DNA of 64,000 nucleotides from Chryseosolibacter sp964551035. Lineage in GTDB: Bacteria > Bacteroidota > Bacteroidia > Cytophagales > Cyclobacteriaceae. Location of the stretch: contig CAZKBK010000029.1 of NCBI GenBank assembly GCA_964551035.1, positions 1 through 64,000 of the forward strand, in the 5' to 3' direction. This document shows positions 24,547-37,551 of the stretch, one piece after another. A program made the translations under genes and the position numbers. Below the pieces are notes generated by a model. It searched no databases and was not told the DNA's origin. It saw only the letters and a list, made by a program, of their open reading frames with translations. Position 1 is the stretch's first letter, and each line of letters begins with the position of its first letter.

Positions 24547-27150
24547 ATGGACCAGGACCATCACCTGAGGTCAGCAGATGAGGTCGCGGAGGCCCTGCGC
24601 ACCAGCCCCTCGGGCCTGGACGACCGCGCGGTAAGGGAACGGCTGGAACAACACGGCCGAAATGAGATCGAGTCGGCAAAATCAAGGACGATCTGGAGAA
24701 TGATTTGGGATCAGGTGACGGATTTCATGATCCTGATACTCATCGCGGCCGCCGTCGTCTCCGGTTGGGTTGGGGATACGACAGACACAATCGTCATCCT
24801 GGCCATCGTCGTGCTCAACGCCACGGTGGGCATCATTCAGGAATGGCGCGCTGAAAGGGCGATCGAGGCCCTTCGCGAAATGGCGGCGAGCAACGCAAGG
24901 GTTGTACGCAACGGAGATTCGCAGGAAATTCCAGCGGCCGATCTTGTTCCGGGCGATGTGGTCAACGTTGAGGCCGGAAATGTTGTGCCCGCGGATGTGA
25001 GGCTTTTCGAAGTCCATACCTTGAAAGTAGACGAATCATCCCTCACCGGTGAGTCCGTCGATGTCGAGAAGGATCCGGAACCGTTGCCCCCGGGCGACTA
25101 TGCGCTGGGCGACCGGTCGGATATGGCGTACAAAGGCACTTATGTCACCCATGGCAGAGGTGTAGGTTACGTCGTCGCCACGGGCATGAAGACCGAACTC
25201 GGCAAGATTGCCCGGATGATCCAGACCGAGGGAACGAAAACGCCGCTCCAGCGGAAGCTGGGCGTGTTCGGTAAGCAATTGACGGTGATCATCCTCGTGC
25301 TGTGTGCCCTCTTCTTCTTCGTGGGATGGCAGCGTGGAGAATCGCTTTCAACGATGCTGCTTACTTCCATATCCCTCGCCGTAGCGGCGATTCCGGAAGC
25401 GCTCCCCGCGCTCGTCACCGTGGCCCTGGCTCTCGGTGCAAAACGCCTTGTGAAAACCAATGCACTGATCCGCAAGCTGCCCGCGGTAGAAACGCTTGGC
25501 GCGGTGACCTACATCTGCTCGGACAAGACAGGGACACTAACACTCAACCAAATGACGGTTGAGACGGTGTATGAACATCAGCCGATCAGCACATTCAATG
25601 AAAAGGATGGCAGCCTACTTTACGCAATCGGGCTGAATAATGATGTTACGCGCGACAAGGAGGGCCATTGGGTCGGTGATTCGACGGAAGTTGCACTCGC
25701 AAAGTATGCGCAGGAGCACAACCTGAGCCGCCCCGACCTGGAGAAAAAATATAAACGCGTGGCAGAGCTTCCGTTCGATTCGAGACGAAAGATGATGACG
25801 ACCATTCACCGCACGCCATCCGGCGTGGTGGCGATCGTGAAGGGTGCCGTCGACGTGCTGTTATCGAAACTCGCCGGTGCAGAAGGAGGGGAGGCGCACA
25901 AGATCGAAGAGAAGGTGAACGAGATGGCATCGCAAGGGTACCGGACGTTGGGCTATGCGGTGAGGACGCTGCCTGACCTGCCGAAAGATCTCGATGCCGG
26001 GCATGTTGAAACCGAATTGACCTTTGCCGGAATCGCCGGAATGATCGATCCTCCGCGCGAGGAAGCGGAGAAATCCGTGTCGGAATGCCGCGCCGCCGGA
26101 ATTATCCCGGTGATGATTACGGGCGATCACAAACTGACTGCCAGGGCCATCGCGGAGAAACTTGGTATTATTACTTCGCCCGACGACGAGGCGATCGACG
26201 GGCCCGAACTCGAGAAGATGTCCGACTCAGACTTTGAGCAAAGGGTGGAGCACATTCGCGTTTATGCCCGGGTCAATCCCGAACAAAAGCTGCGGATTAT
26301 CAACTCACTTCAAAAGAAGCATCATTTTGTGGCCATGACCGGCGACGGTGTCAACGACGCGCCGGCATTGAAGAATGCGGACATCGGTATTGCCATGGGG
26401 ATCAATGGGACGGAAGTTTCAAAGGAAGCCGCTCACATGATCCTCCTCGACGACAACTTCAGCACGATCGTGCTTGCCGTAAAACACGGACGCCGGATAT
26501 TCGACAACATTCTGAAATTCATCAGGTACATCATGACTGGAAATTCAGGTGAGATATGGGCAATCATGCTTGCGCCGTTCCTGGGTTTGCCGATTCCTCT
26601 CCTGGCCATCCACATTCTGTGGGTCAATCTCGTTTCGGATGGCCTTCCCGGACTTGCCCTGGCATCTGAGCGGTCGGAGCCGAATATCATGAGTCGTCCG
26701 CCACGCGATCCGAAAGAGAATATTTTTGCCGGCGGCCTGGGCTGGCACATTCTTGTGATCGGTTTGCTCATTGGACTCGCCACAGTGGGCACCCAGGCGT
26801 GGGCCATTCATCACGGCGTTGAACACTGGCAGACGATAGTCTTTACCGTATTGTGTTTCAGCCAGCTTTTCCATGTTGTCGCCATCCGATCATCGGAGCG
26901 CTCTCTTTTTACAATAGGCATGCTGTCGAACAAGCCGATGCTCGTTGCCCTGGTTGTGACGATCCTCCTTCAATTGATGATTATCTACGTTCCGTTCTTT
27001 AACGAAGTGTTTAAGACACAACCCTTGACGGTCACGGAGCTTCTCGCGGTTGTCGCGATTTCTTCCGTGACCTTCTGGGCAGTGGAACTGGAAAAACTAT
27101 TTCGCCGGCGGGTGTCGCAACGGCGGCAGACAAGCGAGCCTATGCGTTGA
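24547..27150 (+). CDS. P-type cation-transporting ATPase, P2 (Ca2+/Na+ type)
   Basis: This 867-residue pump has the full P-type layout: cytoplasmic N-terminal domain, first membrane helices (about 60-95), actuator domain with the TGES loop (SLTGESVDVEK, about 167-177), PEALPA in membrane helix 4, phosphorylation site D326 in SDKTGTLT, the nucleotide domain, the hinge TGDGVNDAPALK and further C-terminal helices. The C-terminal membrane part is typical of P2A/P2B ATPases that export Ca2+ or other cations, but the exact ion cannot be fixed by reading. An AAAGGAAAT sequence serves as ribosome-binding site. Its 3' end overlaps the converging SRPBCC gene by 11 bases. Confidence 0.92.
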   Translation: MDQDHHLRSADEVAEALRTSPSGLDDRAVRERLEQHGRNEIESAKSRTIWRMIWDQVTDFMILILIAAAVVSGWVGDTTDTIVILAIVVLNATVGIIQEWRAERAIEALREMAASNARVVRNGDSQEIPAADLVPGDVVNVEAGNVVPADVRLFEVHTLKVDESSLTGESVDVEKDPEPLPPGDYALGDRSDMAYKGTYVTHGRGVGYVVATGMKTELGKIARMIQTEGTKTPLQRKLGVFGKQLTVIILVLCALFFFVGWQRGESLSTMLLTSISLAVAAIPEALPALVTVALALGAKRLVKTNALIRKLPAVETLGAVTYICSDKTGTLTLNQMTVETVYEHQPISTFNEKDGSLLYAIGLNNDVTRDKEGHWVGDSTEVALAKYAQEHNLSRPDLEKKYKRVAELPFDSRRKMMTTIHRTPSGVVAIVKGAVDVLLSKLAGAEGGEAHKIEEKVNEMASQGYRTLGYAVRTLPDLPKDLDAGHVETELTFAGIAGMIDPPREEAEKSVSECRAAGIIPVMITGDHKLTARAIAEKLGIITSPDDEAIDGPELEKMSDSDFEQRVEHIRVYARVNPEQKLRIINSLQKKHHFVAMTGDGVNDAPALKNADIGIAMGINGTEVSKEAAHMILLDDNFSTIVLAVKHGRRIFDNILKFIRYIMTGNSGEIWAIMLAPFLGLPIPLLAIHILWVNLVSDGLPGLALASERSEPNIMSRPPRDPKENIFAGGLGWHILVIGLLIGLATVGTQAWAIHHGVEHWQTIVFTVLCFSQLFHVVAIRSSERSLFTIGMLSNKPMLVALVVTILLQLMIIYVPFFNEVFKTQPLTVTELLAVVAISSVTFWAVELEKLFRRRVSQRRQTSEPMR

Positions 27151-27634
27151 GCACCGGCATTAATCCGGCTTCGCGGTTTCGAAGGTCGAGCCCGCCTTCC
27201 AGTACCGACTTGAGATTCGTCAAATAGAAAGTCCAGCCCAACTGGCAGTTGACAAACAGGCTTGTCGTGGGATCGGGATCATCGGGAATCCGTTCCTGGC
27301 GCAGGGTGACCATCGTGAGGGCCTGCGTGTGTTCCAACCTCACGGAGACTGCGCACCGTCCGGTAAACTCAAACTGAACGAAGTCGTCGCCATTGGCGGC
27401 GAGGATGCGATTAGCCTCAAAAACGTCGTCGCCGTAAGCGTGCCACAGCCAATGGTACCGGTCGCCCCTTTCGTACGGCTCGCCGGCAAGCCGGCGCGTT
27501 CCATTTCGCGCGGTAAAGACCGCCTTCCGGAGAAACCAACGTTCAATGCCCCCTGAAGTTGCCCAGCATGCGTACACGGAAGGGATCGGCGCATTTACGG
27601 CTATCCGGATTTCGAATTCGTTCCAGTTGGACAT
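27140..27634 (-). CDS. SRPBCC-domain protein (AHSA1-like)
   Basis: This 164-residue protein has the START/SRPBCC helix-grip fold of the AHSA1 group: opening strand FEIRIAVNAPIPSVYACW, an insertion with WFLRKAVFTARNGT, central WLWHAYGDDVFEA, and the long C-terminal helix that ends with the conserved NCQLGWTFYLTNLKSVLEGG. Such proteins bind hydrophobic ligands or act in stress responses; the function here is unknown. The stop lies inside the 3' end of the ATPase gene. A second SRPBCC gene lies 0.6 kb to the right. Confidence 0.82.
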   Translation of the reverse strand: MSNWNEFEIRIAVNAPIPSVYACWATSGGIERWFLRKAVFTARNGTRRLAGEPYERGDRYHWLWHAYGDDVFEANRILAANGDDFVQFEFTGRCAVSVRLEHTQALTMVTLRQERIPDDPDPTTSLFVNCQLGWTFYLTNLKSVLEGGLDLRNREAGLMPVLNA

Positions 27635-27924
27635 TGGGAACTTCGTTTCCCTTTAAAGTTAGGGCTTTTGCCATCTTTCGAGATACTCCACAAAAGGGTA
27701 TTTTTTTGATTTCATACTCACGATTCAGGTTCGCCTGGCAAACGCGCCAACCCAGGCGTTTGGGTTTTGTGGGGCTTGATCCCAAAAATTTGCGTTAACC
27801 GGCGCGCCCGTCGAATGAAATGCCTGATCCGGGTTGAAAAAATAGTGTCTGTCGTCCCACGGCTACCCGGCAGGTTGATTTGGAGGTGATCCCTACGTTA
27901 ACTTCATTTTTTAGATTCGATTTT

Positions 27925-28200
27925 ATGCATCTGGTAAGCAGGCCTTCCGGTTTCAAGGAAACGACGGCGGTGATTGTGAAGGTTACACTGTGGGAAGTCT
28001 TCCTGTTGTATAACCGACACGACCTTTACAACAAGTTGTCGACCTACGCCCTTGACAATGGTCCCCTTGACAGGGACGCCGTTGATCGGTCGACGGTAAC
28101 GTTTCGCTTTAGCCAGTTCGATTGGAACAACACACTGAGGGCGGTACTGGAACAGCACAACATTCCGGTCATGAACGTGGTGCACATGCTCGGCAACTAA
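27925..28200 (+). CDS. Small hypothetical protein, 91 residues
   Basis: The frame begins at an ATG at 27925. The in-frame extension back to 27880 would need a TTG. The translation has a normal mix of charged and hydrophobic residues and three predicted strands or helices (TTAVIVKVTLWEVFLLYNR, VTFRFSQFDWNN). I do not recognise it. It lies between two SRPBCC genes of opposite orientation, on the other strand. The opposite-strand reading frame in this place is less protein-like. The upstream 290 bases (27635-27924) hold no gene I can support, only a 7-bp inverted repeat at 27739-27762. Confidence 0.5.
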   Translation: MHLVSRPSGFKETTAVIVKVTLWEVFLLYNRHDLYNKLSTYALDNGPLDRDAVDRSTVTFRFSQFDWNNTLRAVLEQHNIPVMNVVHMLGN

Positions 28201-28254
28201 CGCCACGCCGCTGACGAAAAGACCGGACTATGAAGCGCGTAAGGCCGCTCTTTA

Positions 28255-28707
28255 TTATTCCGCAGGTGATGTTCTTGAGGTGCGTTCCAGGAGCCGTTCG
28301 AGATTTTCCAAAACGTGTTCCCAGTTTTTTTGCGATTGTTCTTTTTGTTCCTCCGACGAAAGGTTCGCGTTCTTGACAGTGAGGGTTGTTACGCCGTTGT
28401 TTTCCTCGAGTTCATAACTGATACTTTGATAATTCTCAGGTACGTCATCAAGGCCGGACAACGGACTGTAATAGGTAAACTGAAGAATTTTTTCGGGTAG
28501 GATCAGTTGGATCGTTCCTTTGTCGGTATATGGTTTATCCTGCCAGGTGCCTTCAAAGCGAATTTCGCTTCCCTGTTTCCATTCGGAAATGGCGTTGGCG
28601 CCGAAGAAGTATTCGCGAATGAGTTCAGGATTGGTCAGGGCGTCCCAGACCCGTGCAGCGGGCGCGTTGATCTCTTTGGTGACCTTTGCAATGTGATTTA
28701 CGGACAT
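28255..28707 (-). CDS. SRPBCC-domain protein (AHSA1-like)
   Basis: This 150-residue SRPBCC protein starts at ATG 28707 (MSVNHIAKV) with an AAAGGAT ribosome-binding sequence 3 bases upstream. The N-terminal pattern VTKEINAPAARVWDALTNPELIREYFFG is the classic AHSA1 opening, then EIRFEGTWQDKPY, a central NNGVTTLTVKNANL strand and a C-terminal helix. It begins only 19 bases after the stop of the trehalose synthase-maltokinase gene, so both are probably on one transcript. A role in that pathway is possible but not shown. Confidence 0.85.
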   Translation of the reverse strand: MSVNHIAKVTKEINAPAARVWDALTNPELIREYFFGANAISEWKQGSEIRFEGTWQDKPYTDKGTIQLILPEKILQFTYYSPLSGLDDVPENYQSISYELEENNGVTTLTVKNANLSSEEQKEQSQKNWEHVLENLERLLERTSRTSPAE

Positions 28708-28726
28708 ATCCTTTTTGTTTTTTTGG

Positions 28727-32092
<3,366 letters not shown>

Positions 32093-32311
32093 AGTCAACA
32101 GGGAGATTTGTCTGGTGCCCTGTTGTGGTAAAATAGTGTACCCAAAACGCCTGGAAGCCTCCGTGGGGAGAGTCCGGATTCGGACGCTAGCGTTTGAAAT
32201 TGAACGCAGAAAACCGGATCCTTGGGGGAAGCGTCCGCCTGAAGCGGCAAAAACGGGAAATTAGCCTTATGGCACCTTTATTGAAATAGCGGCCATAAAA
32301 ATCAGAAAAAA

Positions 32312-34702
32312 ATGCTCCGTAACTATGTGGTCACGGCATTCCGCACCATGCTGAACAATAAGGTGCATGCGTTCATCAATATCTCAGGGCTGGCGATTGG
32401 GATTACGGGAATCATATTTATCGCGCTCTGGATCCGATACGAGTGGAGCTTTGACCGCTTCCACGACAAGTCCGACAGGACTTACCGGGTGATGATGAAC
32501 TATTCACCCACCGATGGAGAGGTTCAAACGCTCAGTCAGGCTCCGGTCACCATCGGCCGCAACATACTGGATCAGCTCACCGGTGTGGACGCGATGACCC
32601 GGGTGATCTCGATCGACCGCTGGCCGGGGACGTTGTGTTTCAAGCGCGACATAAAAACCGATGCCTGCTACTATCGTGATGGCGTTTTTTCAGATGCCAA
32701 TTTCTTTTCGACGTTCAGTTATCCGATCGTCGCGGGCGCGCAGGAACCTTTCTCAGACCGGAACAACATTGCTATTTCCCAGCGGATGGCCGAGGCGTTG
32801 TTTTCCAGCCTGGACCCGATCGGCAAGGCGATTATGATCGACAACCGCTTCGAGATGAAGGTGACCGCGGTCTTCGAGAACGTACCTTCCAACTCCAGCC
32901 ATCAATTTGACTTTGTCCTTTCCTTTCCCATGTTCCATACGCTAAGGGGCATTGAGGAAGACAGCGACTACTGGAGGGAGTATCCGGCCGAGACGTTCAT
33001 TGTCGCGGGTGAAGAACTCGACTCCGCTGCTTTTAACCTCGCGGTCAATCAACCCAACGTAAGGACGGCTGACTTCGAAAACGCGGGCGCCTCCTTTTTT
33101 GTCCAACCGCTGGCGCACAAAAGACTCTACGATCATTTTGTCAACGGCAAAGTTGAAGGGGGACGGATAACCTACGTGAAGATATTTGGAATTGTAGGCA
33201 TGGTGGTCATACTGATCGCGTGTATCAACTATGTGAATCTCGCGACCTCTCGTGCCATGACCAGGGGACGGGAGATTGGCGTGCGAAAAGTAAACGGCGC
33301 AAACCGTGGAGCCCTCATGCTTCAGTTCCTCGGCGAATCATTCGTCTCCGCCGCCACGGCGATGCTCATCGCCGTGGGCATGGTGCAGATGCTGCTTCCT
33401 TTATTTAATGCGCTGATCGGCGTGCCGCTTACTTTTCATCTCCTCACATTCCCTATGCCCGTGATCCTCTTGCTTATCTTGGTCGTCGTCACGCTGGCGT
33501 CGGGAATCTATCCCGCCTTTGTCATGGCCGGCTTTAATCCGGTTCGCGCCATGAAGAACAAGGTCGGCAGCGGAGGTGGCCTCAACATTCTTAGAAAGTC
33601 GTTGACCGTAACACAACTAACGGCGTCCTGTATTCTCATTATTTTCACCGCGGTCTTGTTCATGCAGCTTTCGATGATCCGCAAAAAGCATTTGGGCTAC
33701 GACCGGGAGAATATATTACGAATAGAGCCGACGTACCATCTGCTGACGAAATGGGAAGAGTTCCGAACCGCCTTGCTGGGTAGTGCTGAAATTACCAACG
33801 CGTCGGTATCGATGGGTGATCTCCTGGATGTTCCGCTGACCACCGATAAGGTCAGTTGGCCGGGCAAGGATGAAACGGAAATCACACCCTTTAAAGTTCT
33901 GGCTTGTCATTACGATTTTATCGAAACGTTTGGAATAGAAGTTTTGGAGGGACGCGCTTTTTCACGGGAACACACGGGCGAGATCACAAAGGTGATCCTC
34001 ACCGAAGCTGCCGTGAAGCGAATGGGGCTGGAGCGTCCAATTGGCGCGCGGATACGATTGTACAACAGTGAAGCCGAGGTCGTAGGCGTTGCTCGGGACG
34101 TGAACAGCCAAAGTCTCCATCATGATATCGAGCCAACGGTGTTTGCCTTGACCAAGGCGCCGGAACGCCTCACGGCCATCTACGTGAAATATGAAGGTGA
34201 AACGCCAAGGGCCTTTGAAACCATTCGCAAGGTTTACGATCAATTTGAGCCTGACTTTTCGATGGTTTACTGGTTCTTTGATGAATCGTTCGACAAGCAA
34301 TACAAGACCGAGGCGATTACGAGCCGGCTCGCGGTGGTATTCACCTTCCTGGCGATTGGAATTTCGATCCTTGGGGTGATTGGACTGTCTACCTACAACA
34401 TCTTACGCCGGATGAGGGAAATCGGCATCCGGAAAGTATTCGGCGCGTCTGTTGCCCAGGTCGTTGGGCTCCTCTCCGGGGATTTTATCAGGTTGGTGGC
34501 ATTGAGTTCCTTACTCGCCTGGCCCCTCGGCGCATGGTTCAGTGAGCAGTGGCTTCACGACTTCGCCTTCCGCATTTCAGTGCCATGGTACACGTACGCG
34601 GCCGCCACCGGCGCCATTCTGCTTTTGACCTTTGTTGCCATCGGCATTCAAAGCGTCAGGGCTGCAATGACAAGCCCGTCCCGCACGCTGAAAGACGAGT
34701 AG
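32312..34702 (+). CDS. Stand-alone MacB/FtsX-family ABC transporter permease
   Basis: This 796-residue membrane protein has two MacB-type halves, each an N-terminal membrane helix, a periplasmic domain and a three-helix FtsX domain. The first membrane helix is VHAFINISGLAIGITGIIFIALWI and the FtsX domains are at about 285-405 and 665-785 (REIGVRKVNGANRGALMLQFL and REIGIRKVFGASVAQVVGLL). Stand-alone permeases of this type without an ATPase gene are common in Bacteroidota; the ATPase is probably elsewhere. It is followed by the lipoprotein and two-component genes on the same strand, 106 bases away. Confidence 0.9.
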   Translation: MLRNYVVTAFRTMLNNKVHAFINISGLAIGITGIIFIALWIRYEWSFDRFHDKSDRTYRVMMNYSPTDGEVQTLSQAPVTIGRNILDQLTGVDAMTRVISIDRWPGTLCFKRDIKTDACYYRDGVFSDANFFSTFSYPIVAGAQEPFSDRNNIAISQRMAEALFSSLDPIGKAIMIDNRFEMKVTAVFENVPSNSSHQFDFVLSFPMFHTLRGIEEDSDYWREYPAETFIVAGEELDSAAFNLAVNQPNVRTADFENAGASFFVQPLAHKRLYDHFVNGKVEGGRITYVKIFGIVGMVVILIACINYVNLATSRAMTRGREIGVRKVNGANRGALMLQFLGESFVSAATAMLIAVGMVQMLLPLFNALIGVPLTFHLLTFPMPVILLLILVVVTLASGIYPAFVMAGFNPVRAMKNKVGSGGGLNILRKSLTVTQLTASCILIIFTAVLFMQLSMIRKKHLGYDRENILRIEPTYHLLTKWEEFRTALLGSAEITNASVSMGDLLDVPLTTDKVSWPGKDETEITPFKVLACHYDFIETFGIEVLEGRAFSREHTGEITKVILTEAAVKRMGLERPIGARIRLYNSEAEVVGVARDVNSQSLHHDIEPTVFALTKAPERLTAIYVKYEGETPRAFETIRKVYDQFEPDFSMVYWFFDESFDKQYKTEAITSRLAVVFTFLAIGISILGVIGLSTYNILRRMREIGIRKVFGASVAQVVGLLSGDFIRLVALSSLLAWPLGAWFSEQWLHDFAFRISVPWYTYAAATGAILLLTFVAIGIQSVRAAMTSPSRTLKDE

Positions 34703-34808
34703 ACACTGATCAATTCACATTTTTGGCTATGGAAAAGCCGCGTTCAACGAAAAAATTTCGTGGAAGGTGGACATTTGGACATTTTTCGGGCGTTTAAAAT
34801 CAAACGCT

Positions 34809-35408
34809 ATGAAAAAATTCATATTCATGTTGTTTTTGACGGCCGCGCTGCTCCTTCAGGGCTGCATTGTCCGTTCGTTGCACCCGTTCTTCAGTGAAGA
34901 GACGGTGGTGTTTAAGCCCGAGCTTCTCAATACCTGGATTGATGCGGATGGAGATTTATGGGAAATTGAACGCCAGAATAGGGGAAACCAAGATGGATAC
35001 AAGATGCGCTACACGACCGACGGACACACAAGTGAGTTTTTGGTGCATCTGTTTGAACTTGGAGACGAGTATTATGTCGACTTCTTTCCGATTGGGTATG
35101 AAGGTGATGGCGATTTCGAATTCGTCAACGCACACATAGTCATGACGCACTCGATAGCCCGCGTCGAAATGCTCACCGAAAATGAGATTCGTATAAAATG
35201 GTTTAACGCCAGCTGGTTGGGCGACCTTTTTAAACAAAACAGAATTCGTATCGAACACGAGATTGTCGATCCTGAAGAAGGCTTGGAAGCGGTGCTCCTC
35301 ACCGCACCCACAGCGGAACTGCAAAAATTCATTATAAAATATGGGGATGAGGATGCCACGTACGATGATGAACACACGCGGCGACTGGTCCTGAAACGCC
35401 CCGCATAA
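34809..35408 (+). CDS. Exported lipoprotein, 199 residues, of unknown function
   Basis: Starting at ATG 34809, this is a lipoprotein with signal MKKFIFMLFLTAALLLQGC and lipobox LLQGC, so C19 would be lipidated. The mature part is a soluble beta-rich domain (ETVVFKPELLNTWIDADGDLWEI, YVDFFPIGYEGDGDFEF) with no clear family. Its stop codon overlaps the start codon of the histidine kinase gene by one base, so it belongs to the LytS/LytTR operon and may be its periplasmic sensor or accessory. That link is inferred from gene order. Confidence 0.8.
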   Translation: MKKFIFMLFLTAALLLQGCIVRSLHPFFSEETVVFKPELLNTWIDADGDLWEIERQNRGNQDGYKMRYTTDGHTSEFLVHLFELGDEYYVDFFPIGYEGDGDFEFVNAHIVMTHSIARVEMLTENEIRIKWFNASWLGDLFKQNRIRIEHEIVDPEEGLEAVLLTAPTAELQKFIIKYGDEDATYDDEHTRRLVLKRPA

Positions 35409-36454
35409 TGAACAATTCCATAGTGATGCGCGGATACAGGCCCCGGGGAATTTGGACCCGCGGTTTTGTTGAGTTGGCATATTGCACTGCTGCCTACTTC
35501 ATCCTCCTTAATATTTTTGTTGGTGCAGACGAGGCTGAAATGATCGACCATATCTATACGTCGATCTTTCTGGGCAACCTGATCATCGCGGGTACGGTTA
35601 ATTCATGGGTTATCCGGAAACGACTGCTCTTCCCCGGAAAATTCTGGATGTTCCTGGGCTTGTCCTTGTTAAACATCGCATTCTGGACATTCTTCAATCA
35701 AGTGCTTTTTGGCAGCCTGATCGATTATGTTCTTCCGGGCTATTACTTTATTTCCTACTATGAGTACACCGACCTATTCAAGTTTTTCGTCGCCTACGTA
35801 ACAACGCTGACGCTCCTGGACCTCTCGTGGGAGTGGTTTCAACTGCAGGAAACCCGGCATCGGATGCTTGCGATAGAAAAAGACCGGATAAATGCTGAGT
35901 TGAAAGCGCTGACAAACCAGGTGAACCCCCATTTTTTGTTCAACAGCCTGACGGTATTGTATTCGTTGTCGCTAAGGAATTCGACCGAGACCTCCGGGGC
36001 GATTTTGAAGTTGTCCGACATTCTTCGCTATGTGATCTATGAGTCGTCCAGGGGGGAAGTCCCGTTGCGGTCTGAGATCGACCTGATACGGAGCTACATC
36101 GACCTTCAGCGGTACCGGGTGCCTGCCGACACGCGGATTGATTTTGCCGTTGACGTCGATAATGAAAGCATGCCGATCCAACCGATGCTGTTAATGCCGC
36201 TGGTGGAGAATTCATTTAAGCATGGCGTCAAAGGTGATATTTCGGATACGTTTGTCGACATCCGGCTCGAATCCGGCGACGGAGCAATTTTCTTCAACAT
36301 CAGGAACAACAAGCCGGCGATAAACGGGGCAGGTACCGAGGGGGTGGGTCTTAAGAATATCGAAGAGCGTCTAAAGCTCACCTATCCCAATCGGTACACC
36401 TTGCGCATTGATGATCGTCCCGATGAATTTGAAGTTTCACTACATTTGAAATGA
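35408..36454 (+). CDS. Sensor histidine kinase of the LytS/YehU type
   Basis: This 348-residue kinase has about four N-terminal membrane helices (about 15-140), a short coiled stretch, then the His_kinase domain with the phospho-accepting histidine in the motif NPHFLFNSL, the characteristic internal signature of LytS-type kinases. A C-terminal HATPase region follows with the G box GVGLKNIEERL. The start codon overlaps the preceding lipoprotein stop and the response regulator starts two bases after its stop. The sensed signal is unknown. Confidence 0.92.
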   Translation: MNNSIVMRGYRPRGIWTRGFVELAYCTAAYFILLNIFVGADEAEMIDHIYTSIFLGNLIIAGTVNSWVIRKRLLFPGKFWMFLGLSLLNIAFWTFFNQVLFGSLIDYVLPGYYFISYYEYTDLFKFFVAYVTTLTLLDLSWEWFQLQETRHRMLAIEKDRINAELKALTNQVNPHFLFNSLTVLYSLSLRNSTETSGAILKLSDILRYVIYESSRGEVPLRSEIDLIRSYIDLQRYRVPADTRIDFAVDVDNESMPIQPMLLMPLVENSFKHGVKGDISDTFVDIRLESGDGAIFFNIRNNKPAINGAGTEGVGLKNIEERLKLTYPNRYTLRIDDRPDEFEVSLHLK

Positions 36455-36455
36455 A

Positions 36456-37145
36456 ATGACGAAACTGACGTGCATGATCGTGGAAGATGAACCGGCCTCT
36501 CAGGCTATACTCAAGACCTATATTGAGGATTGTGGTCAACTTCAACTGCTTGCAACGTGCAACAATGGCATTGAAGCGCTGGCCGCCTTGAGCAAACACA
36601 GCGCGGATGTCTTATTCCTGGACATCAACATGCCGGGCCTCTCCGGGTTGGACTTCTACCGGTCTTTGGTCAATCCCCCTGACGTTGTGTTTACGACCGC
36701 CTATCCCGAGTTTGCCGTGGATGGGTTTGAAGTCCATGCCATAGACTACCTGTTAAAACCGTTTTCATTCGAAAGATTTATGAAGGCCGTGGGCAGACTC
36801 CGGGCGACGCGCATGCCCCTGGATGCGGCTTTCATCCTCCTCCAGGCCGATAAAAAAACACACCGGGTTGCCCTGGATGACATCGCATTCGCCGAGGCGA
36901 TGGGTGATTATGTAAAAGTTTGTCTGACGGGAAGGAAGCTCATCGTCCACATGACGTTGCAGAGGCTCGTGGAGCAGTTGCCCGTGCACAAGTTTATGCG
37001 GATCCATAAGTCGTTTTTGATTTCTCTTGACCGGATAGACTTTGTCGAAGGGAATTTTGTTTCTATCGACCAACATCAGATTCCGATTGGCCAGACCTTT
37101 CGAAATGAGTTTTTCGACAGGCTTCATGGTGGCAACCCCGCCTGA
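36456..37145 (+). CDS. LytTR-family response regulator
   Basis: This 229-residue regulator has a receiver domain with the acidic residues E10-D11, phospho-acceptor D56 in FLDINMP and a lysine in YLLKPFSF, then a C-terminal LytTR DNA-binding domain (about 130-225; FAEAMGDYVKVCLTG and HKFMRIHKSFLISL). LytTR proteins bind direct repeats with TAAA-type or similar half-sites. The gene overlaps nothing and starts one base after the kinase stop. Its targets are not visible, but the nearby FtsX permease is a candidate. Confidence 0.92.
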   Translation: MTKLTCMIVEDEPASQAILKTYIEDCGQLQLLATCNNGIEALAALSKHSADVLFLDINMPGLSGLDFYRSLVNPPDVVFTTAYPEFAVDGFEVHAIDYLLKPFSFERFMKAVGRLRATRMPLDAAFILLQADKKTHRVALDDIAFAEAMGDYVKVCLTGRKLIVHMTLQRLVEQLPVHKFMRIHKSFLISLDRIDFVEGNFVSIDQHQIPIGQTFRNEFFDRLHGGNPA

Positions 37146-37155
37146 GCGCGCACGT

Positions 37156-37416
37156 TCATTTTTTATCGCAGGCGAGCGTAAAGATCAACACCACTTGTTC
37201 ATCCGCCTCGACCCTTTCGATCTGCCGTATGCGACACCAAAGCCTGTTCCCATTCTGAGTTTCTACCTGGATCCGGTCTCCGGCGCCGTAACGGAAGAGC
37301 CTATCGTCGTCGGGCGACAGGATCATTTTCGAGATTACTTCATAACCGTCGTTGAGCAAATCGATTTCCCCTTCGCTCAAACCTGGAATAATAAAGGTTA
37401 CCGGTATGCGGTGCAT
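37156..37416 (-). CDS. Small hypothetical protein, 86 residues
   Basis: The protein has a beta-rich sequence (MHRIPVTFIIPGLSEGEIDLLNDGYEVISKMIL) with a second block GDRIQVETQNGNRLWCRIRQIERV that looks like a small SH3-like barrel. No signal peptide and no family that I can name. It converges with the LytTR gene, 10 bases from its stop, and lies upstream of the msrB gene on the same strand. Composition and spacing support it being real. Confidence 0.7.
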   Translation of the reverse strand: MHRIPVTFIIPGLSEGEIDLLNDGYEVISKMILSPDDDRLFRYGAGDRIQVETQNGNRLWCRIRQIERVEADEQVVLIFTLACDKK

Positions 37417-37551
37417 AAGCGCGTTTGACGATGTGAATTACGCGTTCATCAAAAAAGTAACACCGTCAACGATGCATTGGTCTTCCAATGGCCGGAACAG
37501 CCGACCGGGCGTTTGATCGGACCGTTAAGTGCAGGAAAGCTTGCTGACTAG

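Noticed and set aside
27739..27762. CAAACGC...GCGTTTG inverted repeat
   Set aside because: Only 7 bp and not followed by a proper T run on either strand, so not called a terminator.
36441..36448. TACATTTG, an exact -7 box match 8 bases before the LytTR gene
   Set aside because: It lies in the last codons of the kinase gene, and the two genes are clearly one operon, so it is more likely coincidental, though a secondary promoter cannot be excluded.
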